This document shows positions 41,306-51,328 of a DNA stretch of 64,000 bases, in pieces (the first letter of the stretch is position 1; every line of letters starts with the position of its first letter). The notes under the pieces were generated by a model. It did no database searches. It saw only the letters and a list, made by a program, of their open reading frames with translations, and was not told the DNA's origin. Both the position numbers and the translations under genes were made by a program. Where the stretch lies: assembly GCF_016495865.1 (NCBI RefSeq), contig NZ_CP054706.1:2356001-2420000 (forward strand). The letters run 5' to 3'. Source of the stretch: Salicibibacter cibi (GTDB lineage: Bacteria > Bacillota > Bacilli > Bacillales > Marinococcaceae).

Positions 41306-42089
41306 CTGCGGACTCGGATCGGGTCGGTTTCACCTTTCTCAGTCTGCAGAACGTACTTCTGAGGACTCCGTTCGCTCGAGTTCCTCTTTCTCAGTCCGCA
41401 GATCGTACTTCTGAGGACTCGACTCGGTCGATTCCACCTTTCCCAGTCCGCAGACCGCACTTCTGAGGACTCGGATCGCTTGATTCTACTTTTCTCAGTC
41501 CGCAGACCGCACTTCTGAGGACTCGGATCGCTGATTCTACTTTTCTCAGTCCGCAGACCGCACTTCTGAGGACTCCGTTCGCTCGATTTCACCTTTCTCA
41601 GTCCGCAGACCTATCTTCTGAGAACTCCGCTCGATCGATTTCCCTTTTCCCAGTCCGCAGATCGCACTTCTGAGGACTCCGTTCGATCGATTCCACCTTT
41701 TTCAGTCCGCAGATCGTACTTCTGAGGACTCGACTCGGTCGATTTCACCTTTCTCAGTCCGCAGAACGCACTTCTGAGGACTCCGCTCGCTCGATTCCAC
41801 CTTTTTCAGTCCGCAGATCGTACTTCTGAGGACTCCGTTCGCTCGATTTCACCTTTTTCAGTCCGCAGAACGCACTTCTGAGGACTCCGTTCGCTCGATT
41901 TCACCTTTTTCAGTCCGCAGACCGCACTTCTGAGGATTCCGCTCGCTCGATTCTACCTTTCCCAGTCCGCAGACCTACCTTCTGAGGACTCAACACCGTC
42001 GATTCTTCCTTTCTCAGTCCGCAGACCTACCTTCTGAAGACTCAACACCGTCGATTCTTCCTTTCCCAGTCCGCAGACATCTTTCCTGC
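41306..42089 (+). repeat. Tandem repeat array G, 15 x 52 bp
   Basis: CTGAGGACT (or a near variant) occurs at 41306, 41359, 41411, 41463, 41515, 41566, 41618, 41670, 41722, 41774, 41826, 41878, 41930, 41982, 42034 and partly at 42086. Spacings are 52 bases except one 53 and one 51. Each unit also has CAGTCCGCAG 33 bases in. AGTCCGCAG and the next CTGAGGACT can form 9-base arms (one central mismatch) around a 9-base loop. It fills the gap between the NERD gene and the convergent ftsY, ending 12 bases from the ftsY stop. Confidence 0.95.
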
Positions 42090-42100
42090 GCCGCCCCTGC

Positions 42101-43105
42101 TTATGCTCGCTCGTCCACCGCGGATTCATCCTCTTCCGCCAGCTCCCGGAACAATCCGTACGTGAATTGCTCAGCATCAAATGGTTGCAAGTCATCGACG
42201 CCCTCGCCGAGGCCGACGAATTTGACGGGGATGTCGAGTTCATTGCGAATGGCGAGCACGATGCCGCCTTTCGCGGTGCCGTCCAGTTTCGTGAGCACAA
42301 TGCCGGAAACTTCCGTTGCTTCTTTAAACGTTTTGGCCTGCGTCATCGCATTTTGCCCGGTCGTGGCATCCAACACGAGCAACACTTCGTGCGGGGCTGA
42401 CGGGATTTCGCGGCTAATGACGCGTTTTACTTTTTCCAGTTCTTTCATTAAATTAACCTTGTTTTGCAAGCGGCCGGCCGTGTCGCAAAGCAGCACGTCC
42501 GCGTTTTTGGAGCGGGCGGATTGAATAGCATCGTACATAACCGCCGCCGGGTCCGATCCTTCGGCTTGTTTAACGACATTAACGCCGACATCCTCACCCC
42601 AGGCGGCCAATTGCTCGATCGCGCCGGCACGGAACGTATCTCCCGCAGCCAAAACGACGTTTTTGCCTTCGGATTTAAAACGCTGGGCGATTTTTCCGAT
42701 TGTCGTCGTTTTTCCGACACCGTTCACGCCGACGAACAGAACGACGGTCATGCCTTCGTCGTTCATGTTCAATGCGTAATCTTCGCCGCTATAATCGAGT
42801 TTGGCCGTTAACTTTTCACTGATGACCGGCAACACGTCTTGGGGGGTTTTCACATTTTGGCGTTTCACTTCCGTGCGCAGTTCTTCGGTCAGTTCCATGA
42901 CCGTATGCACCCCTACGTCCGCAGAGATCAACAATTCTTCCAGTTCCTCAAAAAAATCTTCGTCCACGGTTCGATACCGTGCCGCTAAGTCGTTCATTTT
43001 TTCCGCAAACGAATCGCGGGTTTTTTCCAATCCGTCTTTAAATTTCGAGGTGACCGTTTCGGTCTGGGCGGAAACCCGTTCCTTTAATTTTTTAAAAAAA
43101 TTCAT
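42101..43105 (-). CDS. ftsY: SRP receptor FtsY
   Basis: A 334-residue SRP receptor GTPase. The short N-terminal region (MNFFKKLKERVSAQTETVTS) lacks a long acidic A domain, as usual in Bacilli. The G domain has GVNGVGKTTTIGKIAQRF, LLCDTAGRLQNKVNL and LTKLDGTAKGGIVL, with GLGEGVDDLQPF at the end. Its start overlaps the smc stop by 4 bases (ATGA). The 3' end runs into repeat array G. Confidence 0.95.
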   Translation of the reverse strand: MNFFKKLKERVSAQTETVTSKFKDGLEKTRDSFAEKMNDLAARYRTVDEDFFEELEELLISADVGVHTVMELTEELRTEVKRQNVKTPQDVLPVISEKLTAKLDYSGEDYALNMNDEGMTVVLFVGVNGVGKTTTIGKIAQRFKSEGKNVVLAAGDTFRAGAIEQLAAWGEDVGVNVVKQAEGSDPAAVMYDAIQSARSKNADVLLCDTAGRLQNKVNLMKELEKVKRVISREIPSAPHEVLLVLDATTGQNAMTQAKTFKEATEVSGIVLTKLDGTAKGGIVLAIRNELDIPVKFVGLGEGVDDLQPFDAEQFTYGLFRELAEEDESAVDERA

Positions 43106-46100
43106 GGCGTGTCGCTCCTTCCTATCGTTTGCAGCTCTTCTTCTGCTTCCGTTTCGGGGACATAGTCTTCGAGCCGGACGGAAACGAGGCGGGAAACGCC
43201 TGACTCTTCCATGGTCACGCCGTATAAAATATCACTTGCGACCATCGTTCCTTTCCGGTGGGTAATGACGATAAACTGCGTTTGATGGCTGAAGGTGCGC
43301 AAATAATTGGCAAAGCGTTCCACGTTCGCTTCATCAAGGGAGGCCTCCACTTCATCAAGCACACAGAACGGGACCGGCCGCACGTGGAGAATCGCGAACA
43401 AAAGGGCGATCGCGGTCAGGGACTTTTCCCCGCCCGAAAGCAAGGACAACGATTGCCTTTTTTTTCCCGGAGGGCGGGCGTATATTTCAATGCCCGTTTC
43501 CAATAAATGGTTTGGGTCTTCCAACAAAAGATCCGCTTCCCCTCCTCCAAACATTGCCGAAAATGTCTCTTGGAAATACGTGCGAATCAACGAGAATGTT
43601 TCCCCGAATTTGCGCGTCATCTCCTCGTCCATTTCACGAATGGCGGCGACGAGCGTATCTCTCCCCTCTTGTAAATCCGCTTGTTGTTCCGATAAAAATT
43701 GATAGCGTTCGTTGACGCGCTCATAGTCATCAATTGCGCCGATGTTCACGTGCCCGAGTTCATCGATGCTTTTTTGCACGAGTTTTAACCGTTTGCGCGC
43801 GTCTTCGACTGTCTTCTCTTCAAAAGAAGGCCGTTTTTTCGCTGCTTCAAATGTGATTTCATAATCCGTTTGCAACCGTTCGAGCAACTGGTCCAGTTCA
43901 ATATCAAGGCGATGGCGGGAGAGTTGCAATTGATAGCGTTCTTCTTCAATGTCCGCGGTACGTTTTTCCAAAACGGCAAGGTGGTTCTCTTTCTTTTCGA
44001 TCAACTGTTGTTGTTCTTCCCGCTGCGCTTTTAAGTCAGACGCTTGTTGCTCTATTTCCGCTTTCTTCGTTTGCAATTCCTTGATTTCCCCGTCAAGGTT
44101 GTCCGAGCCCCCGGATACTTCTTGCAGACGCGTTTCCAGCTCTTTTCTTTCTTTCATGGCAGCGTGTAAATCGTTTTGCTCCTCGGCGACATCGTTTCGC
44201 AAACGTTCAACGGTTTGTTTTTGGTGATCCAATTGTTCTTTTTTTGAGGCAGCTTGGATGCGCAATTGCGTAGACGTTTCTTGCAGCGCTTGTTCGGACT
44301 GGGCTTGTTCTTCTTTTTCTTTTTCCTTCTCGTTAATGTCTGCCTGGATACGTTCGGCCTTTTCCGATTCCTCGCGTTCACGTGTCTCGAGGTGTTCCAA
44401 TTGAACTTCCCATTCCCGAAGTTCGGATTCCAACGCTTGTTTTTCTTTCGTATATAACGATAGCTCTGCGTGCCTTTTGCCTGCCTCTGCCTGGACATGC
44501 ACGTGCGTTTCTTTCGCGTCCGCCAAACGGGAACGGACGTCTTCGGTTTGGCGCTTGTGTTCTTCCGTCTCTTGGCGCAGCGTTTCGACCTTTTGTTTGA
44601 TGGCGGCGACGGTCTTTTCCGATTTCTCGTTTTCAGCGTCCAATTGTTTTTGTTTTTCTTGCAGCTCTTCTTGTTCCCGCTGCCGACTCAAGAGCTCCAT
44701 GCCTTTGCGCTTATCGCTGCCGCCGGTCATGGAACCGCCGGGATTGATGACTTCCCCTTCGAGGGTAACGATACGGTTGCGGTACTGAACGATTTTGGCG
44801 AGACGATTTCCCGCTTTTAAGTCAGTGGCGAGCACGACGTTGCCAAGGAGGTTTTCAATCACCGGCGAAAAACGCTGCTCTGCCGTGACCACTTGGGAAG
44901 CGACCCCGCAAAACCCTTCCGCATCGCGCAATCGTTCCTGCACCGTATCGGGGACTGCTCGCGGCTTCATGACGGAACGTGGCAAAAACGTGGCGCGACC
45001 TTGGCGATTCATTTTCAAAAATTGGATCGCTCGACGGCCATCTTCCTCCGATTCGACGATAACGTGCTGCTGTGCTCCTCCAAGAGCAGTCTCCACCGCT
45101 TTTTCATACCGTTCGTCGGTAGAAATGAGCGAACCAACGGCTCCGTGGACCCCGGTTAACTTTTGGGCATCCGCCGCTTGCAACACCGCTTTCACCCCTT
45201 GAAAAAAACCGGCATGTTCTTGGTCCATCCGTTGGAGCAATTGCAAGCGAGAACGGGCATCGTCGAGTTTTCGATAGTTCGCGTACAATTGTTGTTCCGC
45301 TTTTTCTTTTTTCCCTTGTTCCGCTTCGAAACGGGCGCGGGCGTCTTCATATGCCGTTTCTTCGGATTGGAGCTGTGCTTCAAGGGCTTCGTAGGATTGT
45401 TTCGCTTTCGCTTCTTCTTCGTTTTGCTTTGCCAAGTGCTGTTCGCTGTCTTCGTTTTCGGCAAACAGCCGTTTCAACCGTTCCCGGACCCGCTCTTTTT
45501 GTTCATTGCTATAGCGCCGTTCGTTTTTGCTCGTCGCGTGGGCGTTGAGCGCATCAATATACTCGCCCTTAAGGGTTTCCAACTCCGCTTCCACATCTGC
45601 TTTCGTTCTGTTCTTTTTCTTTTCGAGGGTTTCCAACTCTTTTCTGTTTTCTTGCTCAGCCTCGATTTTTTCGTTCAGTACAGCGGCTTCTTTTTCCAAT
45701 TGCGCGCTTTTTTGCTCCCACGTTTCCTGCAATTCGCGAATTCTGCGGTCCAACGCTTCCAAGCGCTCATTGGCGTTAGTCCCTCTTTCTTCCATGAGAT
45801 TGCGGTGGCCTTCCCGTTTCTGCAAGGCTTCACTCGTCTGCAACAATTCGTTTTGCGCAGCATCCAGCTTGTTTTCCGCATCGGCGAGCGTTTCTTTTTT
45901 TTGAGCCAAATCTTCTTGCGCTTCGAATAACGTTTGTTTTTCCGCTTCCGCTTCGCTCTCCATTTTTGCAAGGGATTGTTTGTATGCTTCCCAAGACGCG
46001 TGCTTCGCTTCGATGTCATGGGCGAGAATGGCGACGTCCAATCGTTCTTTTTCCTCATGGTGTTGTAAATATTCCCGAGCGGTTGACGCTTGCAGCTCCA

Positions 46101-46713
46101 ACGGCGCCAGTTGTTCTTCGAGTTCATGGATAATATCTTGCACGCGGTTCAAATTGTCCATCGTCTCTTGCAGCTTTTTTTCTGATTCTTGCTTGCGGGA
46201 TTTATATTTTAAAACGCCCGCGGCGTCTTCAAACATCGTGCGCCGATCTTCCGGTTTCGAGGAAAGGATCCGATCCACTTCCCCTTGCCCGATCATGGAA
46301 TACGCATCTTTTCCCAGCCCGGAATCAACGAGCAAATCGACGATATCTTTTCTTCGGCAAGCTTTGCGATTTAAAAAATATTCGCTCTCCCCTGTGCGGT
46401 ACAGCCGGCGTGTCAGGCTGATCTCGTTGAATTCACGCATCATGTATTCATCTTCGTTATCCAAGATCAGGGAAACTTCGGCGATATTTACTTTTTTCCT
46501 GGATTCGCTTCCGGCAAAAATGACATCTTCCATTTTCGCCCCGCGAAGCTGTTTGGCGGATTGTTCGCCGAGCACCCAACGAATGCAGTCGGCGACATTG
46601 CTTTTCCCGCTCCCGTTTGGTCCGACAATGGACGTGATGCCTTCATTAAAATCGATGCTCAAAGGAGCGGCAAAAGATTTGAAGCCGGTCACTTCCAGTC
46701 GTTTTAAAAACAA
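43102..46713 (-). CDS. smc: Chromosome partition protein SMC
   Basis: A 1203-residue SMC ATPase for chromosome condensation and segregation. It opens FLKRLEVTGFKSFAAPLSID with Walker A GPNGSGKSNVADCI. Long coiled coils flank a hinge at about 520-660 (GVHGAVGSLISTDERYEKAV), and the C-terminus has LLSGGEKSLTAIALLFA and the Walker B FCVLDEVEASLDEANV. The TTG start at 46713, 5 bases after GAGGGAG, matches the family N-terminus; longer in-frame starts exist. It overlaps ftsY by 4 bases. Confidence 0.95.
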   Translation of the reverse strand: MFLKRLEVTGFKSFAAPLSIDFNEGITSIVGPNGSGKSNVADCIRWVLGEQSAKQLRGAKMEDVIFAGSESRKKVNIAEVSLILDNEDEYMMREFNEISLTRRLYRTGESEYFLNRKACRRKDIVDLLVDSGLGKDAYSMIGQGEVDRILSSKPEDRRTMFEDAAGVLKYKSRKQESEKKLQETMDNLNRVQDIIHELEEQLAPLELQASTAREYLQHHEEKERLDVAILAHDIEAKHASWEAYKQSLAKMESEAEAEKQTLFEAQEDLAQKKETLADAENKLDAAQNELLQTSEALQKREGHRNLMEERGTNANERLEALDRRIRELQETWEQKSAQLEKEAAVLNEKIEAEQENRKELETLEKKKNRTKADVEAELETLKGEYIDALNAHATSKNERRYSNEQKERVRERLKRLFAENEDSEQHLAKQNEEEAKAKQSYEALEAQLQSEETAYEDARARFEAEQGKKEKAEQQLYANYRKLDDARSRLQLLQRMDQEHAGFFQGVKAVLQAADAQKLTGVHGAVGSLISTDERYEKAVETALGGAQQHVIVESEEDGRRAIQFLKMNRQGRATFLPRSVMKPRAVPDTVQERLRDAEGFCGVASQVVTAEQRFSPVIENLLGNVVLATDLKAGNRLAKIVQYRNRIVTLEGEVINPGGSMTGGSDKRKGMELLSRQREQEELQEKQKQLDAENEKSEKTVAAIKQKVETLRQETEEHKRQTEDVRSRLADAKETHVHVQAEAGKRHAELSLYTKEKQALESELREWEVQLEHLETREREESEKAERIQADINEKEKEKEEQAQSEQALQETSTQLRIQAASKKEQLDHQKQTVERLRNDVAEEQNDLHAAMKERKELETRLQEVSGGSDNLDGEIKELQTKKAEIEQQASDLKAQREEQQQLIEKKENHLAVLEKRTADIEEERYQLQLSRHRLDIELDQLLERLQTDYEITFEAAKKRPSFEEKTVEDARKRLKLVQKSIDELGHVNIGAIDDYERVNERYQFLSEQQADLQEGRDTLVAAIREMDEEMTRKFGETFSLIRTYFQETFSAMFGGGEADLLLEDPNHLLETGIEIYARPPGKKRQSLSLLSGGEKSLTAIALLFAILHVRPVPFCVLDEVEASLDEANVERFANYLRTFSHQTQFIVITHRKGTMVASDILYGVTMEESGVSRLVSVRLEDYVPETEAEEELQTIGRSDTP

Positions 46714-46800
46714 AGACGCTCCCTCGCAATCTTTTTGCACTGAAACCTTTTCAAACAAGCTCATCCCTTCTACAATAGACAATAGAAAAGGAGGCCCGTC

Positions 46801-47034
46801 ATGAACCTTAACGAAGCAACAGAAGAAAATCTTACCTACATTTTCGATAAACTACAGGAACACCTAAACGTGGTGAACGCCGCAGTGCTCGATCCGAAAG
46901 GCTACGATCTCCGGTATTATGATGATATAAAAGAGATCTATGAGCACGTGGACGGCAGTTCAAATCTTAGTGTAAAAGAAATGGACGCCCTCATTTCGGA
47001 ACTGGGAAGAATTAAAGTCGAGAGTAAAAAATAA
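46801..47034 (+). CDS. DUF1128 (YfkK-like) family protein
   Basis: A 77-residue acidic protein: NLNEATEENLTYIFDKLQEH, then LRYYDDIKEIYEHV and the C-terminal SVKEMDALISELGRIK, the layout of the small DUF1128 proteins of Bacillota. Function is unknown. AAAGGAGG lies 6 bases before the ATG. It is divergent from smc and sits in the rnc-smc gap, where Bacillus normally has no gene. A hairpin terminator follows at 47090. Confidence 0.85.
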   Translation: MNLNEATEENLTYIFDKLQEHLNVVNAAVLDPKGYDLRYYDDIKEIYEHVDGSSNLSVKEMDALISELGRIKVESKK

Positions 47035-47089
47035 ACCCGTTTTGCCCTCACCCACTGCGGGTGGGGGGCGGACGAATGGTGCCCAGATG

Positions 47090-47122
47090 AAAAACTGTCC
47101 CCTTTGTTCGGACAGTTTTTCC
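47090..47122. terminator. Bidirectional terminator between DUF1128 gene and rnc
   Basis: AAAAACTGTCC pairs with GGACAGTTTTT across a 9-base loop, with T-runs on both strands. It can end the DUF1128 transcript from one side and the rnc transcript from the other, so smc probably has its own promoter. Confidence 0.8.
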
Positions 47123-47275
47123 TTTCTTTCATGCAAAAATATCCGATAGCACCATGTGTTCGGCCACTTTCGCAGCCTCGTCCTACAAATCTGTTTGATA
47201 CACCGATCCATGGCGCCCATTTCGACAGCCGCCATCCCATTTTGAGCTCCGCGAACGCTCCACGCCCCATCGCGC

Positions 47276-48031
47276 TCACTGTCCCTTATTATTTTCCGCG
47301 CTTAATTGCATCAGCGCTTTCTGGGCAGCGTGTTGCTCTGCCGATTTTTTCGTTTTTCCGATTCCTTCGCCTTGATGATCGCCATTGATGGAGACGCGGG
47401 CAACGAATTCCCTGCTGTGCGCAGGTCCTTGTTCATTGACGATTTCATATGCGACCGCTCCCGTTGAGGCTCTTTGGACAAACTCTTGTAGCTGGCTTTT
47501 GAAGTCCATTACATCCGTATAGCTGCCGGTTTCGATTTTTTCATAAACGGTTTGTTCAAGGAAACGGTCAACGGCTTCCATGCCCTGATCAAGGTAAAGG
47601 GCACCGACAAACGCTTCGAAGACATCCGCGAGCATAGCCGAACGTTCCCGGCCGCCCGTCAAATTTTCCCCTTTTCCGAGAAACACGAGGCTACCGAAAT
47701 CATCATTTCGCGCAAGGTCTGCCAGCGAAGGCTCGCAAACGACGGCGGCACGCAGTTTCGTCATTTCCCCTTCCTGCATCGTATGAAAACGACGATACAA
47801 GTATTGGGAAACACATAATTCCAACACCGCATCCCCTAAAAATTCCAACCGTTCGTTATCGCTATCGGCGTTGTGTTTCTTTTCATTAACATAGGATGAA
47901 TGGGTAAAAGCCTGATACAACAATTGATCATCATTAAATTGCAAACCTAATTTCGATAATAAATCCCGAAATTTCTGCACATGGGTTTCGCTTGCGTGTA
48001 TTTTTTTCTTTTTATTTGGAGAGGATTTCAT
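47276..48031 (-). CDS. rnc: Ribonuclease III
   Basis: A 251-residue double-strand-specific endonuclease that processes rRNA and mRNA. The catalytic helix [20 protein letters not shown] and the second acidic site [17 protein letters not shown] are intact. The C-terminal dsRNA-binding domain runs from about residue 180 ([20 protein letters not shown]), with [16 protein letters not shown]. The ATG at 48031 is assigned because the N-terminus then begins with a lysine-rich tail; a strong ribosome-binding site is not close (AAAGGAG is 16 bases upstream). Confidence 0.94.
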   Translation of the reverse strand: MKSSPNKKKKIHASETHVQKFRDLLSKLGLQFNDDQLLYQAFTHSSYVNEKKHNADSDNERLEFLGDAVLELCVSQYLYRRFHTMQEGEMTKLRAAVVCEPSLADLARNDDFGSLVFLGKGENLTGGRERSAMLADVFEAFVGALYLDQGMEAVDRFLEQTVYEKIETGSYTDVMDFKSQLQEFVQRASTGAVAYEIVNEQGPAHSREFVARVSINGDHQGEGIGKTKKSAEQHAAQKALMQLSAENNKGQ

Positions 48032-48060
48032 TTTTCTGCTCTTACAGCTCCTTTTTCTGA

Positions 48061-48097
48061 GAAAAACTTGACTTTCGCCAAGCATAGCGAAAGTCAA
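48061..48097 (-). terminator. Terminator between acpP and rnc
   Basis: On the minus strand TTGACTTTCGC pairs perfectly with GCGAAAGTCAA across an 8-base loop and is followed by GTTTTTC. It lies about 100 bases after the acpP stop and just before rnc. Confidence 0.85.
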
Positions 48098-48194
48098 AGT
48101 GTTTTCTTCCCCTATCATCCAAGCAATGTTTACTTTCTGATGATAGGGGAAATCCGGAAAGGCGGCGAATATCTGACTTCCCGCCTCTCTTCCA

Positions 48195-48434
48195 TCACTG
48201 CTGTCCTTCTATGTAGTTCACGACATCAGCGACGGTGGAAATTTTTTCTGCCTCTTCATCAGAGATTTCCATATCAAATTCATCTTCAAGTTCCATCACG
48301 AGTTCAACGACGTCCAACGAATCGGCACCGAGATCATCTTTAAACGTTGCCTCACTGATCACTTCCGATTCCTCGACACCCAACCGATCGACAACAATCT
48401 TTTTTACGCGATCCAGCGTTTCTGTTTTTGCCAT
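48195..48434 (-). CDS. acpP: Acyl carrier protein
   Basis: A 79-residue acidic acyl carrier protein. The phosphopantetheine serine lies in [20 protein letters not shown]. It carries growing acyl chains for FabD/FabG and donates acyl groups to PlsX. GGAGGAAG lies 7 bases before the ATG. A TATAAT-like -10 sits in the fabG-acpP gap, so acpP can be read both with the fab genes and alone. Confidence 0.96.
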   Translation of the reverse strand: MAKTETLDRVKKIVVDRLGVEESEVISEATFKDDLGADSLDVVELVMELEDEFDMEISDEEAEKISTVADVVNYIEGQQ

Positions 48435-48519
48435 TTTTACTTCCTCCTTTACTTCCTAACCCAGAAGTGTTTCTTTGTCATTATAGGATATTTGCCCATA
48501 AAAAACCAGCCTAACTTTA

Positions 48520-48610
48520 TCGGGGGTCAGATTTCAGAAGCCAGATGTCAGAAAAACTTTCCAGTAACGAAGAATGATTTTCCGACTTCCTACCTCCGAT
48601 TTCTGACTTC
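48520..48610. repeat. Short GAAGTCAGAAATC-type repeats between fabG and acpP
   Basis: On the minus strand GAAGTCAGAAATCGGAGG, then GGAAGTCGGAAAATC, then an inverted CATCTGGCTTCTGAAATCTG occur within 90 bases. They form direct and inverted copies of a GAAGTCAGAAATC-like motif that could fold into a hairpin. Similar short motifs are scattered in many Bacillaceae intergenic regions. The role here is not clear. Confidence 0.45.
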
Positions 48611-48616
48611 AGGACT

Positions 48617-49360
48617 TTATGGCATATACATGCCGCCGTCAACATGAAGGGTTTGCCCCGTCATATAGCGGCTTTTTTCCCCTGCGAGAAAACTGACCGT
48701 TTCGGCCACATCTTCGGGGCGCCCGAGTTCGCCGAGCGGGATTTGTGCCAGCAACCCTTCCCGCTGCTCCCCTTCCAGCTCGTCGGTCATTTCTGTTTCA
48801 ATAAAACCCGGCGCGACAGCATTTACACGAATGTGACGGGAGGAAAGCTCTCTGGCCAACGTTTTCGTCAGCCCAACGACCCCTGCTTTTGCTGCCGTAT
48901 AATTGGCCTGCCCGGCATTGCCGAGCGAACCGGTGACTGAGCCAATGTTAATGATTGACCCCGACCGCTGTTTCATCATTGGGCGTACCGCCGCTTTCGC
49001 GCAAAGAAAGACTCCTTTTAAATTCGTGTCGAGAACTTCATCCCAGTCGTCTTCTTTCATGCGCATGACTAAATTGTCCTTTGTGATGCCGGCATTGTTT
49101 ACGAGTACATCAATCGCGCCGAATCGGTCCGTGACCGTTTTAAAAAGGGTTTTGACGTCCTCTTCCCGGGTTACATTTGCTTGCACGGGGAAGGCATCTA
49201 CCCCATAAGATACGCATTCTTTTGCGGTTTCTGCAGCTTTTGCTTCATTTCCCGCATAATTGATGGCAACATCAGCACCGTTCTCGGCGAGATTAAGCGC
49301 GATGGCTCGTCCAATCCCGCGGGAAGCCCCGGTAACGAGCGCTTTTTTCCCTTTTAGCAT
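48617..49360 (-). CDS. fabG: 3-oxoacyl-[ACP] reductase FabG
   Basis: A 247-residue SDR that reduces 3-ketoacyl-ACP with NADPH in fatty-acid synthesis. Motifs are [34 protein letters not shown], the serine in [13 protein letters not shown] and [13 protein letters not shown]. Its ATG overlaps the fabD stop by one base (TAATG). The ribosome-binding AAAGGAGGG lies inside the fabD end. Context (fapR-plsX-fabD-fabG-acpP) separates it from the catabolic SDRs of this window. Confidence 0.96.
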   Translation of the reverse strand: MLKGKKALVTGASRGIGRAIALNLAENGADVAINYAGNEAKAAETAKECVSYGVDAFPVQANVTREEDVKTLFKTVTDRFGAIDVLVNNAGITKDNLVMRMKEDDWDEVLDTNLKGVFLCAKAAVRPMMKQRSGSIINIGSVTGSLGNAGQANYTAAKAGVVGLTKTLARELSSRHIRVNAVAPGFIETEMTDELEGEQREGLLAQIPLGELGRPEDVAETVSFLAGEKSRYMTGQTLHVDGGMYMP

Positions 49361-50304
49361 TACGATCCCTCCTTTGCTTTCCATACAGCGTCGAGATCTG
49401 CTTGGCTTTCAACGGAAAACACGTGGACTCCGCGGCGCTGTATTTTTTTTACCAAGCCGGCCAACACTTGTCCACCCCCGATTTCGATAAAGGTGTCCAC
49501 GCCGTCTTCAAGCAGAAAACGAACGCTGTCTTCCCACAAAACGGGAGCGGTTACCTGACTGACGAGCGCTTCCTTTAACGTTTTCGCATCGCTTGCCGCG
49601 GACGCGGACGCGTTCATTACAACCGGGACATCGCTGTCACGAAAGGCAACCGGCGCCAACACTTCTTGCAACTTCTCGCGGGCGGGCTTCATGAGCGGCG
49701 AGTGAAACGGGCCGCTCACGTTTAAAGATACAACGCGGCGGGCCCCCTGTTCCTGGGCACGCTCACCGGCTTCTTTGATGCCGTCCGCCGATCCGGAAAT
49801 GACGATTTGGTTCGGGGCGTTCAGATTGGCGAGTTGTACCGGTTTTCCTTCCTCGTTGACTTCGGAAACGACCGCTTGCAAATCTTCCCTTTTCATCCCC
49901 ATTACTGCCGCCATCCCGCCTTCACCGGCAGGCACCGCAGCTTCCATTAATTCGCCTCTTTTTCGAACAGCCAAAACGGCATCCTTAAAATCGATAACAT
50001 TGGCGGCGACATGTGCACTGTATTCCCCGAGGCTGTGTCCGGCGACGTAATCCGGCTGCAAACCTCTTTCCGAAAAAAGTTGCAATGCTGCAGTGCTCGC
50101 CGTTAATAACGCCGGTTGCGCGTTTGCCGTTTTTTTCAGTTCTTCTTCCGGGCCGTTTTCCATCAATTCGGAAAGGGGAAAGCCGAGGGTTTCGTCTGCT
50201 TCGGTCAAAACCGCCTGCGCCGCTTTGTTTTCCGCAGCCGCGGTTATGCCCATTCCGATTGCTTGCGAGCCTTGTCCCGGAAACAAAAAGGCCGTTTTCC
50301 CCAT
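49360..50304 (-). CDS. fabD: Malonyl-CoA:ACP transacylase FabD
   Basis: A 314-residue acyltransferase loading malonyl onto [17 protein letters not shown], the nucleophilic serine in [13 protein letters not shown] and the histidine in [13 protein letters not shown] are present. Start ATG 50304 is followed by [10 protein letters not shown], the family N-terminus. It follows plsX by a base or two and overlaps fabG by one base. Confidence 0.96.
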   Translation of the reverse strand: MGKTAFLFPGQGSQAIGMGITAAAENKAAQAVLTEADETLGFPLSELMENGPEEELKKTANAQPALLTASTAALQLFSERGLQPDYVAGHSLGEYSAHVAANVIDFKDAVLAVRKRGELMEAAVPAGEGGMAAVMGMKREDLQAVVSEVNEEGKPVQLANLNAPNQIVISGSADGIKEAGERAQEQGARRVVSLNVSGPFHSPLMKPAREKLQEVLAPVAFRDSDVPVVMNASASAASDAKTLKEALVSQVTAPVLWEDSVRFLLEDGVDTFIEIGGGQVLAGLVKKIQRRGVHVFSVESQADLDAVWKAKEGS

Positions 50305-50305
50305 T

Positions 50306-51298
50306 TCAATCCCTCCTCTGTTTTTGCAAATCAGCGGCAATAACACCTGCTACATCTTCGGAAACCATCTGCCTGGCTTGTCGGATGGCATGAAAAAAAG
50401 CGGTGTGATCAGACGACCCATGGGCTTTCACTACAGGCGCCTTCAAGCCAAACAAACCGGCACCTCCGTAATGAGAATAGCTTAATTTTTGCTTGATTCC
50501 TTTAAACGAAGGCTTCAAAGCTGCTGCCGCCAGTTTGTTTTTCATCGTCGTGCTGAGCTCCGTTTTTAAAATGGAAAACAGCGCTTCCGCCGTCCCTTCG
50601 ATGGATTTCAGTAAAATATTTCCTGAAAAGCCGTCACAAACGACAACATCGCAAACACCGTTCAATACGTCCCGCGCCTCGACATTGCCGATAAATGTAA
50701 AGTTTGCTTCTTGCATTTGTTCAAAGGCTTGTTTGGATAATTCATTGCCTTTTCCTTCTTCTGCACCGATATTAAGTAATCCTACCTTCGGTTGTTTGCG
50801 ATTTTTGACACGGCGCATATATACGTCACCCATAATGCCGTATTGGAATAGATGGGCCGCACGCGCTTCTATGTTGGCACCCACATCCAAAAGAAGGAAT
50901 CCTTCTCCGTCAAGGGTCGGGAGCATCGGTGCCAGCGCCGGACGTTCCAATCCTTCAATGCGTCCGATTTGCAATAAACCGGTGGACATTAACGCGCCCG
51001 TATTGCCCGCGGATATACTGGCATCCGCCCGGTTTTCGCGCACTTCCTTGACAGCCAGAACCATCGAGGAATCTTTTTTGCGGCGCACCGCCTGGGTCGG
51101 GGTCTCGTCATTTTCAATCACACTCGTCGTGTGCAACACTTTGATGCGCTCGTGGCCCGATAGATGAGGGGTAATCTTTTCCTCGTCACCGACGAGCGTC
51201 ACTTCAAGGTCTTCAAACGTCCGGACGGCTGCTAACGTACCGGCTACTTGTGCCTTTGGGGCATTGTCGCCTCCCATTGCGTCTATGGCTATTTTCAT
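50306..51298 (-). CDS. plsX: Phosphate acyltransferase PlsX
   Basis: A 330-residue enzyme converting acyl-ACP to acyl-phosphate, the substrate of Pls[21 protein letters not shown] and [20 protein letters not shown] are family signatures. Acyl-phosphate is also made by the FakAB kinase encoded at 54458-57039, so both sources feed the same step. Upstream is fapR, as in all Bacilli. Confidence 0.96.
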   Translation of the reverse strand: MKIAIDAMGGDNAPKAQVAGTLAAVRTFEDLEVTLVGDEEKITPHLSGHERIKVLHTTSVIENDETPTQAVRRKKDSSMVLAVKEVRENRADASISAGNTGALMSTGLLQIGRIEGLERPALAPMLPTLDGEGFLLLDVGANIEARAAHLFQYGIMGDVYMRRVKNRKQPKVGLLNIGAEEGKGNELSKQAFEQMQEANFTFIGNVEARDVLNGVCDVVVCDGFSGNILLKSIEGTAEALFSILKTELSTTMKNKLAAAALKPSFKGIKQKLSYSHYGGAGLFGLKAPVVKAHGSSDHTAFFHAIRQARQMVSEDVAGVIAADLQKQRRD

Positions 51299-51328
51299 TG
51301 TGGAATGTACTCCTTTTTCTTGCTTTTT

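Noticed and set aside
41293..42300. Open frames across the 52-bp array encoding repeated 'QKCGLRTEKSRI'-like peptides on the minus strand
   Set aside because: The 52-base period is not divisible by three, so the repeated peptide arises only by short runs of one frame; there is no ribosome-binding site and the frames end in the array.
44254..46804. Long plus-strand frames opposite smc
   Set aside because: They are antisense shadows of the codon-biased coiled-coil coding sequence, without ribosome-binding sites or recognisable domains.
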